DNA of 64,000 nt from Mycolicibacterium peregrinum (GTDB lineage Bacteria; Actinomycetota; Actinomycetes; Mycobacteriales; Mycobacteriaceae), in contig NZ_LZSY01000014.1 in assembly GCF_001665625.1 (NCBI RefSeq), positions 1-64,000 of the forward strand. The letters run 5' to 3'. The position numbers and the translations under genes were made by a program. The notes below the pieces were generated by a model. It was not told the origin of the DNA, made no database searches, and saw only the letters and a list, made by a program, of their open reading frames with translations. Positions 1 through 8,191 of the stretch are shown here, one piece after another. The first letter of the stretch is position 1; each line of letters opens with the position of its first letter.

Positions 1-104
1 CTCATCAGCGGCTGTCTCTTCTTCGCGCAAGCGCTCATCAGCGGCTGTCTCTTCTTCGCGCAAGCGCTCATCAGCGGCTGTCTCTTCTTCGCGCAAGCGC
101 TCAT
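1..104 (-). CDS. N-terminal tip of a glnH-like gene (partial)
   Basis: An ATG overlaps the glnX stop codon as TGATG, and the frame stays open to the window edge for 34 codons. All visible codons come from a 33-bp tandem repeat, so the peptide is a repeat of MSACAKKRQPL with an in-frame ATG every 11 codons. In M. tuberculosis the gene after Rv0412c (glnX) on this strand is glnH, the lipoprotein glutamine/aspartate sensor of the PknG pathway. The assignment rests on that synteny only, because no glnH-specific sequence lies inside the window. The lysine/arginine-rich repeat could form or precede the n-region of a signal peptide. Which ATG is used cannot be decided here. Confidence 0.45.
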   Translation of the reverse strand, partial: MSACAKKRQPLMSACAKKRQPLMSACAKKRQPLM

Positions 105-110
105 CAGCGG
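1..110. repeat. 33-bp direct tandem repeat, 3.3 copies
   Basis: Three identical contiguous 33-bp units occupy 1-33, 34-66 and 67-99, followed by about 11 bp of a fourth. The array runs off the left edge, so the copy number is a minimum. The unit length is a multiple of three and each unit carries an ATG on the minus strand at the glnX/glnH overlap. Copies therefore add or remove 11 codons without changing frame. There are no spacers, so it is not a CRISPR array. Confidence 0.9.
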
Positions 111-1423
111 TACTCACTCAGCCGGGGCCACAGTCCCAACGCCACCGCCAGCGCCGCGGCCACACTGAGCAGCGCGGCGCCCACCGTCGCACCGGACAGC
201 ACCCGGCGGGCATTGGCGATGTCATTGCGCAACTGGCTGCGGCTCTGTTCGATGCCCTTGGACAACACGTCGTCGAGCTTGTCGAAGGCCGACGTGGAAT
301 CGTCCTCGCCGGTGCCCAGCGCCACCTGCGTCGCCGCCTGGTAGTTGCCTACCGCGATGTATGCGTTGATCCGGTCATCGGCCGTGCGCCATTTGGTGAG
401 CAGATCTTCGGCACCCGTCAGATCGCTCTTGTCGATGCGGGTGTCACGGGCCAGATATTGGGCGAGCTGCTGCTGCATTGCCTCGATGCGTTGGTAGTAG
501 GACTGCTTACGCAGGTTTTCGTCGCCACGCCGGATCAGCGCCAGTGTCTCGTCGGCCCGGGCCTGCTGGGCGGTGATGGCCAGGTTGGTCACGGTCTTGA
601 GGGATTCGGCGGCCGTGTCCTTGGCGCTGCGGCTGTCCGACGTGGAGATCACCAGCGCCGTCGTGACCCAGATCAGCATGATCAGCACCGCCATCCCGCC
701 GGCCACGAAACCGATGTTGACCCGGCGCCGGGTGCGTCGCGCCAGCCAGCGGTTGGCGAACGCGCCGAACATCAACGTCGCCAGCACCACCAACATCACC
801 GCGGCCGGGATTCGGGTGGAGGCGGTGGTCTCGGCGTCCACCCGGGCCGAGGTCTCCTCGTAAAGGCGTTGCGCGTCGGGCAGGATCTGCGACTGCATCA
901 GCGCCGAGGCTTCCGACAGGTACGAGGAACCCACCGGGTTGCCGGCCCGGTTGTTGGTCCGCGCGGTCTCCACCAGGCCGGTGTAGACCGCCAGCCGGGC
1001 GTTGATCCGGCCGAGCAATTGCACCAGCGATTCGTCGGTCAGCCCGCTCGACGCACGGGTGACCGCCACGGACGCATCGGTGATGGCTTGCTCGTAGCGC
1101 TGCCGGACGTCGCGGGGCTCGGCGCCGGCGATGAAGGCCGTGGCCGCGGCGGCGTCGGCGACCGACAGTGTGGTGTAGAGCTGGCCCGCCGCGAACGCCA
1201 GGGGCTCGGTGTGATCGAGCACGGTGGTCAGCGCCTGCTGGCGGTCGTTGATCGTGGTGGAGGTGGCGAACGCACTGGCGATCACAAGTGCCGACAACAC
1301 CAGCCCGATGGTCAGGATACGGCCCGGAGTGGTCCATAGAAACCACCACCGCGGGTGGGCAGGCGTGGTCGGCGACCGGGACGCGAGCGGTTCGGTCGAG
1401 GGATGTGCCAACTCCACAGTCAC
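104..1423 (-). CDS. glnX: GlnX-like membrane protein (Rv0412c homologue)
   Basis: This is a 439-residue membrane protein with four predicted helices: about residues 33-56, 207-225, 236-260 and 410-431. A long, mostly helical extracytoplasmic domain lies between the first two and another between the last two. In mycobacteria GlnX links the lipoprotein sensor GlnH to the kinase PknG for control of glutamate metabolism, and it precedes glnH and pknG as here. I chose GTG 1423 because GAGG lies 8 nt upstream and the length matches the M. tuberculosis protein as I recall it. An in-frame GTG at 1468 would add 15 residues but has no Shine-Dalgarno. The stop overlaps the next ATG, implying translational coupling. 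Function comes from synteny and topology. Confidence 0.8.
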   Translation of the reverse strand: MTVELAHPSTEPLASRSPTTPAHPRWWFLWTTPGRILTIGLVLSALVIASAFATSTTINDRQQALTTVLDHTEPLAFAAGQLYTTLSVADAAAATAFIAGAEPRDVRQRYEQAITDASVAVTRASSGLTDESLVQLLGRINARLAVYTGLVETARTNNRAGNPVGSSYLSEASALMQSQILPDAQRLYEETSARVDAETTASTRIPAAVMLVVLATLMFGAFANRWLARRTRRRVNIGFVAGGMAVLIMLIWVTTALVISTSDSRSAKDTAAESLKTVTNLAITAQQARADETLALIRRGDENLRKQSYYQRIEAMQQQLAQYLARDTRIDKSDLTGAEDLLTKWRTADDRINAYIAVGNYQAATQVALGTGEDDSTSAFDKLDDVLSKGIEQSRSQLRNDIANARRVLSGATVGAALLSVAAALAVALGLWPRLSEYR

Positions 1424-1543
1424 CTGCGCACGGACCTCATTTATTTCGGTGCTTACGGCTGTTCCCACACTATAAAAAAATTCTAAGAGCGCCCACTTAG
1501 GCTCGCGGAGAAATTGAGGTCCACCGAAACACACGACGTTCCC

Positions 1544-1549
1544 TAAGCT
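1544..1549 (+). promoter_or_regulatory. -10 hexamer for leaderless mutT3
   Basis: TAAGCT fits the TANNNT mycobacterial -10 pattern. It ends 6 nt before the GTG start of mutT3, which would put the transcription start at the start codon. No Shine-Dalgarno is present, which agrees with leaderless translation. Inferred from spacing only. Confidence 0.4.
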
Positions 1550-1555
1550 GTACGC

Positions 1556-2062
1556 GTGCGTGGCGACGGTGACGGCTGGGTGTTCTCCGACAACGGCGCC
1601 CGGTATTGGGGGCGTCACGGTGCCGCCGGGTTACTTTTGCGCGCGCCGTGGCCGGGTGGATCTGCCGCTGTACTGCTGCAACACCGCGCACCGTGGAGTC
1701 ATCAGGGCGGAACCTGGGCCTTGCCCGGAGGTGCCCGTGACAGTCACGAGACCGCCGAGCAGGCCGCGGTGCGGGAAGCCAACGAGGAAGCCGGCGTGAC
1801 GGCCGAGCAGCTCACCGTGCGGACCACAGTGGTGACGGCCGAGGTGGCCGGTATCGGTGGCACGCACTGGAGCTACACCACCGTGATCGCCGACGTGCCC
1901 GAACCGCTGGAGACCATCCCTAATCGGGAGAGCTCGGAATTGCGTTGGGTGGCCGAGGACGAAGTCGCGGCACTGCCGCTGCATCCCGGGTTCGCCGCCA
2001 GCTGGGAGCAGCTGCGGACGGTGACGGCCTCGCTACCGCTTGAGGTCAACCCGCCGCGCTGA
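1556..2062 (+). CDS. mutT3: MutT3-type Nudix hydrolase
   Basis: This 168-residue Nudix hydrolase carries a perfect Nudix box (GX5EX7REUXEEXGU) at residues 59-81, with Gly59, Glu65, Arg73-Glu74, Glu77-Glu78 and Gly80. MutT-family enzymes of this group hydrolyse oxidised or surplus nucleoside triphosphates such as 8-oxo-dGTP, sanitising the nucleotide pool in the cytoplasm. The call as MutT3 rests on the glnX-mutT3-thiE gene order shared with M. tuberculosis Rv0413. The protein is shorter than my recollection of the tuberculosis annotation (about 217 residues), so an alternative start or a real length difference is possible. The GTG start has no ribosome binding site but has a -10 hexamer at leaderless distance. 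Its 3' end overlaps the convergent thiE by 17 bp. Confidence 0.85.
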   Translation: MRGDGDGWVFSDNGARYWGRHGAAGLLLRAPWPGGSAAVLLQHRAPWSHQGGTWALPGGARDSHETAEQAAVREANEEAGVTAEQLTVRTTVVTAEVAGIGGTHWSYTTVIADVPEPLETIPNRESSELRWVAEDEVAALPLHPGFAASWEQLRTVTASLPLEVNPPR

Positions 2063-2717
2063 CAGCCGCTTTCAATTCCTCGGCTGCCGCACGCGGGTCT
2101 TCGGCTGCGGTGATCGCGCGGACCACCACGATGCGCCGGGCCCCGGCCGCGAGCACCTCGGGCAGCCGCTGCTGATCGATCCCGCCGATCGCGAACCATG
2201 GCTTGGCCGGATTGAGAGCCGCCGTCGAGCGCACCAGGTCCAGTCCCGGCGCGGTCCGGCCCGGCTTGGTGGGAGTCGGCCAGCACGGGCCGACGCAGAA
2301 GTAGTCCACCTGCTCATCGATGGCGGCCGCGGCTTGCGCGGCGTCATGGGTGGAGCGGCCGATCACCGGACGGTGCCCGATGATGCCCCGCGCGACGTCC
2401 AGCGGCAGATCGTCCTGGCCCAGGTGCAGCACGTCGGCCCCGGCCGCCAGCGCGATATCGGCGCGGTCGTTGACCGCCAGCAGTGCGCCGTGGCGGCGTG
2501 CCGCGTCGGCCAGGATCTCCAGCGCCTCGAGTTCGTGGCGGGCCTCCAGCGGGCCGAACTGTTTCTCGCCGGCCGAACCCTTGTCGCGCAGCTGGATCAG
2601 GTCCACCCCGCCGGCCAGCGCCGCATCGGCGAATTCGGCCAGGTCACCGCGCTCCCGGCGGGCGTCGGTGCACAGGTAGAGGGAGGCGCGCTGCAATCGG
2701 TCGGCGGGTGATTCCAC
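2046..2717 (-). CDS. thiE: Thiamine-phosphate synthase ThiE
   Basis: ThiE condenses HMP pyrophosphate with the thiazole carboxylate phosphate to give thiamine phosphate, in the cytoplasm. The 223-residue TIM barrel shows IQLRDKG near residues 41-47, NDRADIAL (83-90), the phosphate and thiazole site [12 protein letters not shown] (142-153), and FAIGGI (175-180). The length matches the 222-residue mycobacterial enzyme. GTG 2717 was chosen because upstream frame-open sequence runs into the riboswitch leader of thiO and does not resemble ThiE. The gene is divergent from thiO-thiS-thiG and does not itself carry the riboswitch. A small convergent overlap with mutT3 is present. Confidence 0.93.
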   Translation of the reverse strand: MESPADRLQRASLYLCTDARRERGDLAEFADAALAGGVDLIQLRDKGSAGEKQFGPLEARHELEALEILADAARRHGALLAVNDRADIALAAGADVLHLGQDDLPLDVARGIIGHRPVIGRSTHDAAQAAAAIDEQVDYFCVGPCWPTPTKPGRTAPGLDLVRSTAALNPAKPWFAIGGIDQQRLPEVLAAGARRIVVVRAITAAEDPRAAAEELKAAVSAAG

Positions 2718-2745
2718 ACCGCGACGGTAGCCGGTAGCGCCCGAG

Positions 2746-2751
2746 TACCCT
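2746..2751 (+). promoter_or_regulatory. Candidate -10 hexamer of the thiOSG operon
   Basis: TACCCT fits TANNNT and would start transcription near 2758, about nine bases before the conserved TPP aptamer. No convincing -35 was seen, which is common in mycobacteria. Confidence 0.3.
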
Positions 2752-2766
2752 GGACTGGCAATCAAT

Positions 2767-2855
2767 ACGGGAGTCCCGGGGACGCGGGGCTGAGAGTGGG
2801 CACACGGACCGGCCCTGACCGTCACACCTGATCCGGGTCATGCCGGCGTAGGGAG
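2767..2855 (+). promoter_or_regulatory. TPP riboswitch (THI element)
   Basis: The leader of thiO contains the hallmark CTGAGA block (about 2790), the ACCTGATCCGGGT block (about 2826-2838) and a closing GCGTAGGGAG strand pairing with the 5' P1 strand. These are the two conserved internal-loop sequences of the thiamine pyrophosphate aptamer. The closing strand runs straight into the GGAG that serves as the thiO ribosome binding site, 6-9 nt before the ATG. TPP binding should therefore hide the Shine-Dalgarno and repress translation. No separate terminator hairpin is visible. Confidence 0.95.
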
Positions 2856-2861
2856 CGGAGT

Positions 2862-3874
2862 ATGGCAGCAGGAGGAGCCAGGACACTCGCCGTCATCGGC
2901 GGCGGTGTGATCGGTCTGTCGGTCGCACGCCGGGCTGCACTCGACGGTTGGACCGTCCGGCTGCACTGCAGCACCGAGCGCGGGGCCTCGTGGGTGGCCG
3001 GCGGCATGCTCGCCCCGCACAGCGAAGGCTGGCCGGGTGAAGAGCAGATGCTGCAGATCGGTCTGGAATCGCTGAAGCTGTGGCACTCGGGATTCCTCGA
3101 CGGGCTGGCGCCCGAGGTGGTCACCGCGCGGGAGTCGCTGGTGGTCGCGGTCGACCGGGCCGATGTGTCCGATCTGCACACCGTGGCCGAATGGTTGTCG
3201 GCCCAGGGGCAGCCGGTCGAGGTGACGACGGCCGCGCGGGACGTGGAACCGCTACTGGCACAGGGCATCCGGCACGGGTTCCGGGCCACCACCGAACTTG
3301 CGGTGGACAATCGAGCCGTCGTCGACGGGCTGGCCGCACACTGCGAGCGGCTGGCGGTGCGGTGGGCCGGGCCCGTCGAGAACCTGGACGACGTCGAGGG
3401 GGACGTCCGGGTGATCGCCAATGGGATCGACTCCCCGAAGCTCCTGCCCGGGCTGCCGGTGCGGCCGGTGAAGGGGGAGGTGCTGCGGCTGCGGTGGCGC
3501 AAGGGCTGTATGCCGGTGCCGCAGCGGGTGATCCGGGCTCGCGTGCACGGCCGGCCCGTGTACCTGGTGCCGCGCCCCGACGGCGTGGTGGTCGGTGCGA
3601 CCCAGTACGAGCATGGTCGCGACACCGCGCCGGTGGTCAGCGGCGTGCGCGACCTTCTCGAGGACGCCTGCGCGGTGGTGCCCGCGCTCGGCGAGTACGA
3701 GCTGGCCGAGACCGCGGCGGGGCTGCGGCCGATGACACCGGACGGGTTGCCGATCGTCGAACGGGTCGACGAGCGCACGCTGGTGGCCGTCGGGCACGGC
3801 CGGAACGGATTTCTGTTGGCGCCGTGGACCGCTGAGCGGATCGCGGCTGAACTCGAGATGAGTGTGGGAGCGAA

Positions 3875-3878
<4 letters not shown>
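2862..3878 (+). CDS. thiO: Glycine oxidase ThiO
   Basis: ThiO oxidises glycine to the imine that supplies the C2-N3 unit of the thiamine thiazole ring. The 338-residue flavoprotein has an N-terminal dinucleotide fold with IGGGVIGLS at residues 12-20. It has the DAO-family GGMLAPHSE segment (about 47-55) and the C-terminal GHGRNGFLLAP segment that closes the FAD site. Length agrees with mycobacterial ThiO (about 340). The start sits directly behind the TPP riboswitch, and the stop overlaps the thiS ATG (ATGA), so thiO, thiS and thiG should be translated together under thiamine control. Confidence 0.95.
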
Positions 3879-4865
<987 letters not shown>

Positions 4866-4872
4866 CTCGGCG

Positions 4873-4932
4873 TTGACTCTGCGGTGATGGCATTGTCTAC
4901 TCGCACTTTTGCGCCGTGGACGCAGAGTCAAC
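4873..4932. promoter_or_regulatory. 12-bp perfect inverted repeat upstream of the SGNH hydrolase
   Basis: GTTGACTCTGCG (4873-4884) is repeated inverted at 4921-4932, with a 36-nt loop that holds a smaller CGCA-CTTT-TGCG hairpin. The second arm abuts the AGGAGG ribosome binding site at 4933. It may be a split operator, an attenuator or a terminator for thiG. Confidence 0.5.
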
Positions 4933-4945
4933 AGGAGGGATCGCT

Positions 4946-5716
4946 GTGAGCCGCTATGTGGCCCTGGGCAGTTCGATGGCTGCCGGGCCGGGGATCAAGC
5001 CATCGGCAGAAGGCGCGCCGTGGCAGGCGGGCCGCTCGGCACGCAATTACCCGCACCTGGTGGCGGCCGAACTCGGGCTCGACCTGGTGGACGTGACCTA
5101 TTCGGGCGCCACCACCGCGCATGTGCTGCGCGATCGGCAGAACGGTGCGCCGCCGCAGATCGAGGCACTCGACGGATCCGAGGCGCTGGTCACGATCACC
5201 ATCGGGGGCAACGACGCCGGCTATGTGCCCCAGCTGATGGCCGCTGCGTTGCCGCGTTTCACCCGGTCCCTGCCCCTGGTGGGGCCGCAGCTTCGCGGCC
5301 TGCTCGACCCCGACGCGCGGGAAACCGCGTTGACCGATGTGGCCGATCCTCTCGTGACGGTGGGGCGTGAGGTACGCCGGCGAGCGCCGCAGGCCCAGGT
5401 GTTGTTCGTGGACTACCTGACCATGCTGCCGCCGGAAGGTGTCGCTGCGCCGCCGTTGTCGCTGACCGATGCGGCGCTGGGGCGGCACGTCGCGGCCACG
5501 CTGGAACGGCTCACCGGAGAGGCTGCCGCCGAGACGGGCTGCGGGTGGGTGCGCGCCGCGCAGGCGAGCCTGACGCACCATGCCTGGTCGGCCCAGCCCT
5601 GGACCACCCGGCCGGGGCTGCCCTGGCCGTGCCGGCCCGCGCCGCTGCATCCCAACGCCGCAGGCATGCGCGCGGTTGCCGATCTGGTCGTGGCGCAGGC
5701 CGGATGTGACGCCTGA
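4946..5716 (+). CDS. SGNH/GDSL-type hydrolase
   Basis: This 256-residue esterase-type protein has the SGNH blocks in order: GSSM with the nucleophile at Ser10, SGAT in block II (about 53-56), GGND in block III (Asn89), and HPNAAG in block V (His235). The first block is GSS rather than GDS, as in other actinobacterial members. No signal peptide is seen, so it is probably cytoplasmic. GTG 4946 was chosen because AGGAGG lies 7 nt upstream. The gene follows thiG after a gap containing a long inverted repeat, so it is probably a separate unit. Substrate unknown; short-chain or acyl esters are typical for the fold. Confidence 0.8.
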   Translation: MSRYVALGSSMAAGPGIKPSAEGAPWQAGRSARNYPHLVAAELGLDLVDVTYSGATTAHVLRDRQNGAPPQIEALDGSEALVTITIGGNDAGYVPQLMAAALPRFTRSLPLVGPQLRGLLDPDARETALTDVADPLVTVGREVRRRAPQAQVLFVDYLTMLPPEGVAAPPLSLTDAALGRHVAATLERLTGEAAAETGCGWVRAAQASLTHHAWSAQPWTTRPGLPWPCRPAPLHPNAAGMRAVADLVVAQAGCDA

Positions 5717-5813
5717 ATTCGTGCCTTCGGGGCTGATGGCGGCGTGTAACAATCTTCTCGACGCTTCTCAATGGAGATGACCGCCGCTTCTGGCTTGGAT
5801 AGAGGGAGGTGCC

Positions 5814-6113
5814 ATGGCCCTCGGGTTGAATGGTGACGAGCTTCGGAAGAAGTCTGCCCAACTGTCGAAATTCGCAGCCGATCGCGCCCAGCACGAGCGC
5901 CGGGTGGCTGAGATCGCGGGTGAGCTCACCGCGACCTGGACGGGAACGTCGGGGTCGGCTGTCCAGACCGCACTCTCGAACTACCTCACCCAGGCGTCCG
6001 ATGTCCGACGGGAAGAGGTCGACATGTCGCACCTCCTCAGCGAAGCGATTGCGGCGTATGAGGGGACCGACAGTGATGCTGCCGGCTCGCTGGCCCAGTC
6101 CATGAACATTTGA
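5814..6113 (+). CDS. WXG100 protein with YxxxD secretion motif
   Basis: This 99-residue helical hairpin has the turn motif W-T-G (TWTGTSG, about residue 42) and a C-terminal YEGTD that fits the YxxxD export signal of ESX/type VII substrates. The start has a strong AGGGAGGT 3 nt upstream. It is followed 16 nt later by a second WXG100 gene, the usual heterodimer arrangement. No EccC, EccD or other ESX core gene is in the window, so the pair is an orphan substrate set that would need a machine encoded elsewhere. I cannot assign it to a specific ESX system. Confidence 0.85.
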   Translation: MALGLNGDELRKKSAQLSKFAADRAQHERRVAEIAGELTATWTGTSGSAVQTALSNYLTQASDVRREEVDMSHLLSEAIAAYEGTDSDAAGSLAQSMNI

Positions 6114-6129
6114 GACAGAAGGTTTGCGG

Positions 6130-6420
6130 ATGAGCACCGATATCACCGTCCAGTTCGAGCGATCGCGGCAACTGGCCGCCGAGCTGGATGCCGAGGCCGC
6201 CAAGGTCAAGCAGATCCTGGAAGAAGAGACCGCGCTGATGGCCGACATCGGGGGGATGTGGAGCGGCACGGCGTCGGAACAGTTCAATCAGCAGTATCGC
6301 GAGTGGAACAAGGAAGCCGACGAAGAGGCGCAGGCGCTGGACCAGCTGTGTGCCGCGGTTCACGCCGGCATCGACACCCTCAACACCACCGAGTCCGATG
6401 TGGCGGGAATGTTCACCTGA
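6130..6420 (+). CDS. WXG100 protein, partner of the preceding gene
   Basis: This 96-residue protein carries the W-S-G turn (GMWSGTAS) between two predicted amphipathic helices rich in Glu/Ala/Gln. It lacks a YxxxD tail, so export as a dimer with the upstream YxxxD partner is likely. ATG 6130 was preferred over an in-frame TTG at 6124 because AGAAGG lies 7 nt upstream of the ATG. The two genes form a tight operon. The role is unknown; homologues usually act in secretion or as secreted effectors. Confidence 0.83.
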   Translation: MSTDITVQFERSRQLAAELDAEAAKVKQILEEETALMADIGGMWSGTASEQFNQQYREWNKEADEEAQALDQLCAAVHAGIDTLNTTESDVAGMFT

Positions 6421-6455
6421 TCTGAACCTGAGCAGTCAGAACGACACCGCCTGCA

Positions 6456-7412
6456 ATGATGGCGGTGATGATCGAACTGACCGGGCTGACAAAGCTCTAC
6501 GGCACCCACCGCGCTGTCGACGATCTGACGTGCACCGTCGAACCAGGCGTCGTCACCGGCTTCCTCGGACCCAACGGCGCGGGCAAGACCACCACGATGC
6601 GGCTGATTCTCGGGCTGGACCATCCCAGTGCCGGGACCGCGACCATCGATGGCAAGCACTACCGGGAACTGCGTGACCCGCTGCGCACGGTCGGCGCCCT
6701 GCTCGACGCGCGGCAGGCCCATCCGAACCGCACGGCCCGCAACCACCTGCGCTGGATCGCCGCGGCCAACCGGATTCCGGCGACCCGGGTGGACGAGGTG
6801 CTCGAGACGGTCGGGCTGACGGCGGCAGGAGACCGCAACGCCGGGGCGCTGTCGTTGGGCATGAGCCAGCGGTTGGGGATCGCCGCCGCGCTGCTGGGCG
6901 ACCCGCCGGTGCTGCTGTTCGACGAACCGGTCAACGGCCTGGATCCTGAGGGCATCCACTGGGTGCGCACCCTGATGCGCGAGCTGGCCGCCGAGGGGCG
7001 CACCGTGTTCGTGTCCAGCCACCTGCTGGCCGAGATGTCCAACACCGCAGACCGCTTGGTGGTGATCGGCCAGGGCAAGTTGATCGCCTCGACCACCGTG
7101 AGCGAGTTCGTCAGCGGCACATCCGCCGACACCGTGCGGGTTCGCAGCCCTCAGCTGGAGATGCTGCGCGAGGTTCTCACCGGCGCCGGGTTCGAGGTGG
7201 AGGCCGCCGCCGACGGTGATGCGCTGGCAGTGCACGGCGCGGCCATCGAGGTGATCGGCGACCTGGCCGCGCGCAACGCGATCGCCCTGCACGAGCTGAG
7301 CCAGCGGCAGGCCTCGCTGGAGGAGGCGTATCTGAAACTGACCGATGATGCCGTCGACTACCGGGCTGGTGTTGTGATGAGCGCTCGCGCGAAGAACCGA
7401 GAAGCACGATGA
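6456..7412 (+). CDS. ABC transporter ATP-binding protein
   Basis: This nucleotide-binding subunit of an ABC-2 type exporter has Walker A GPNGAGKTT (about residues 33-41), a signature-like LSLGMSQRLG, Walker B LLFDEP followed by the NGLDPEG D-loop, and the switch histidine in SSHLL. A C-terminal extension of about 90 residues follows the ATPase core. ATG codons at 6456, 6459 and 6468 are all possible starts and no clear Shine-Dalgarno separates them. The last 11 codons derive from a short repeated element, and the stop overlaps the permease ATG (ATGA). Substrate unknown; bacitracin/multidrug-type resistance exporters have this architecture. Confidence 0.88.
   Translation: MMAVMIELTGLTKLYGTHRAVDDLTCTVEPGVVTGFLGPNGAGKTTTMRLILGLDHPSAGTATIDGKHYRELRDPLRTVGALLDARQAHPNRTARNHLRWIAAANRIPATRVDEVLETVGLTAAGDRNAGALSLGMSQRLGIAAALLGDPPVLLFDEPVNGLDPEGIHWVRTLMRELAAEGRTVFVSSHLLAEMSNTADRLVVIGQGKLIASTTVSEFVSGTSADTVRVRSPQLEMLREVLTGAGFEVEAAADGDALAVHGAAIEVIGDLAARNAIALHELSQRQASLEEAYLKLTDDAVDYRAGVVMSARAKNREAR
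7377..7411 (+). repeat. Second copy of the ATGAGCGC element at an operon junction
   Basis: The 32-bp interval from ATG 7377 to the permease ATG 7409 starts with 20 bases that match 19 of the first 20 of the 33-bp repeat at the left edge (minus strand). It also ends in another ATGAGCG. It encodes the tail MSARAKNREAR of the ATPase and provides the stop/start overlap with the permease. Confidence 0.6.
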
Positions 7413-8167
7413 GCGCGCTGGCCGCGCTCGACGCCGAGCGCATCAAGCTGTCCACGACCCGCTCCCCACTGTGGTCGGTGGTCGGTGTCGCGGTGCTGAG
7501 TCTGGGGTTGGCCGCCATGCAGGGCATGACGGTGAACCACTACACCGGGCTGCCCCCGTCCAAGGCGGCACTGGGTGTCGCGGTGTTCGGGGTTCCGGTC
7601 CTGATGGTGCTGTCCTCGATGACGATGACCGGGGAGTACCGCAGCGGACTGATCCGCACCACGTTGCTGGCCACCCCGAACCGCACGCAGGTGCTCACCG
7701 CGAAAGCGGTGGTGTGCGCGGCGTTCTCCTCGGTGTGTGCGGTGATCATGGTGCTGGCCTCGGTACTGGTGGCCCGGATGGTCGCCGACCCGGTGGTGGG
7801 TACGCAGCTGTCCATGGCCAACCCGGCGACCTGGCGGGTGGCCGGCGGGTTCGCGTTGTACGCCGCGCTTGCCGCGGTGCTCGGGGTGGCAGTCGGGGCG
7901 CTGGTGCGATTCGCGGCCGGTGCGGTGGCGGTCCTGCTGCTGTGGCCGTTGGTGGCCGAGCCCCTGCTCGGCAACATGCCCAACACCGGCCCCAAAATCG
8001 GGCCGTGGCTGCCGTTCGCCAACATGTTTTCGTTCCTGCACGTGGAGTGGCTGTTCCCGACGTACTTCACGACGTGGGGCGAGCTGGGCTCGCTGTTCTA
8101 CTTCATGGGGTGGGTGGCGGTGGCGTTTGTCGCCGCGGCGGTGGTACTGAACAGGCGGGACGCCTGA
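7409..8167 (+). CDS. ABC-2 type permease
   Basis: This is a 252-residue integral membrane protein with six predicted helices: about residues 15-35, 47-67, 95-118, 139-161, 165-185 and 228-247. There are short loops and a conserved-looking MTMTGEYRSGLIRTTLLATP segment between helices 2 and 3, which is typical of ABC-2 permeases and contacts the ATPase. It is translationally coupled to the upstream ATPase gene through ATGA. Together they form a two-component exporter of unknown substrate in the cytoplasmic membrane. Confidence 0.85.
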   Translation: MSALAALDAERIKLSTTRSPLWSVVGVAVLSLGLAAMQGMTVNHYTGLPPSKAALGVAVFGVPVLMVLSSMTMTGEYRSGLIRTTLLATPNRTQVLTAKAVVCAAFSSVCAVIMVLASVLVARMVADPVVGTQLSMANPATWRVAGGFALYAALAAVLGVAVGALVRFAAGAVAVLLLWPLVAEPLLGNMPNTGPKIGPWLPFANMFSFLHVEWLFPTYFTTWGELGSLFYFMGWVAVAFVAAAVVLNRRDA

Positions 8168-8191
8168 CCCGGAATTACTCCGGGTCAGGCG
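8161..8191. terminator. Bidirectional hairpin spanning both stop codons
   Basis: CGCCTGACCCGGA (8161-8173) pairs perfectly with 8179-8191 around a 5-nt loop, a 13-bp stem. It contains the permease stop TGA and covers the stop of the convergent SPFH gene. No U-tract follows, so termination is inferred from stem strength and position. Confidence 0.7.

Noticed and set aside
1..110. Possible CRISPR array at the left edge
   Set aside because: The repeats are contiguous with no unique spacers and lie in a coding start region.
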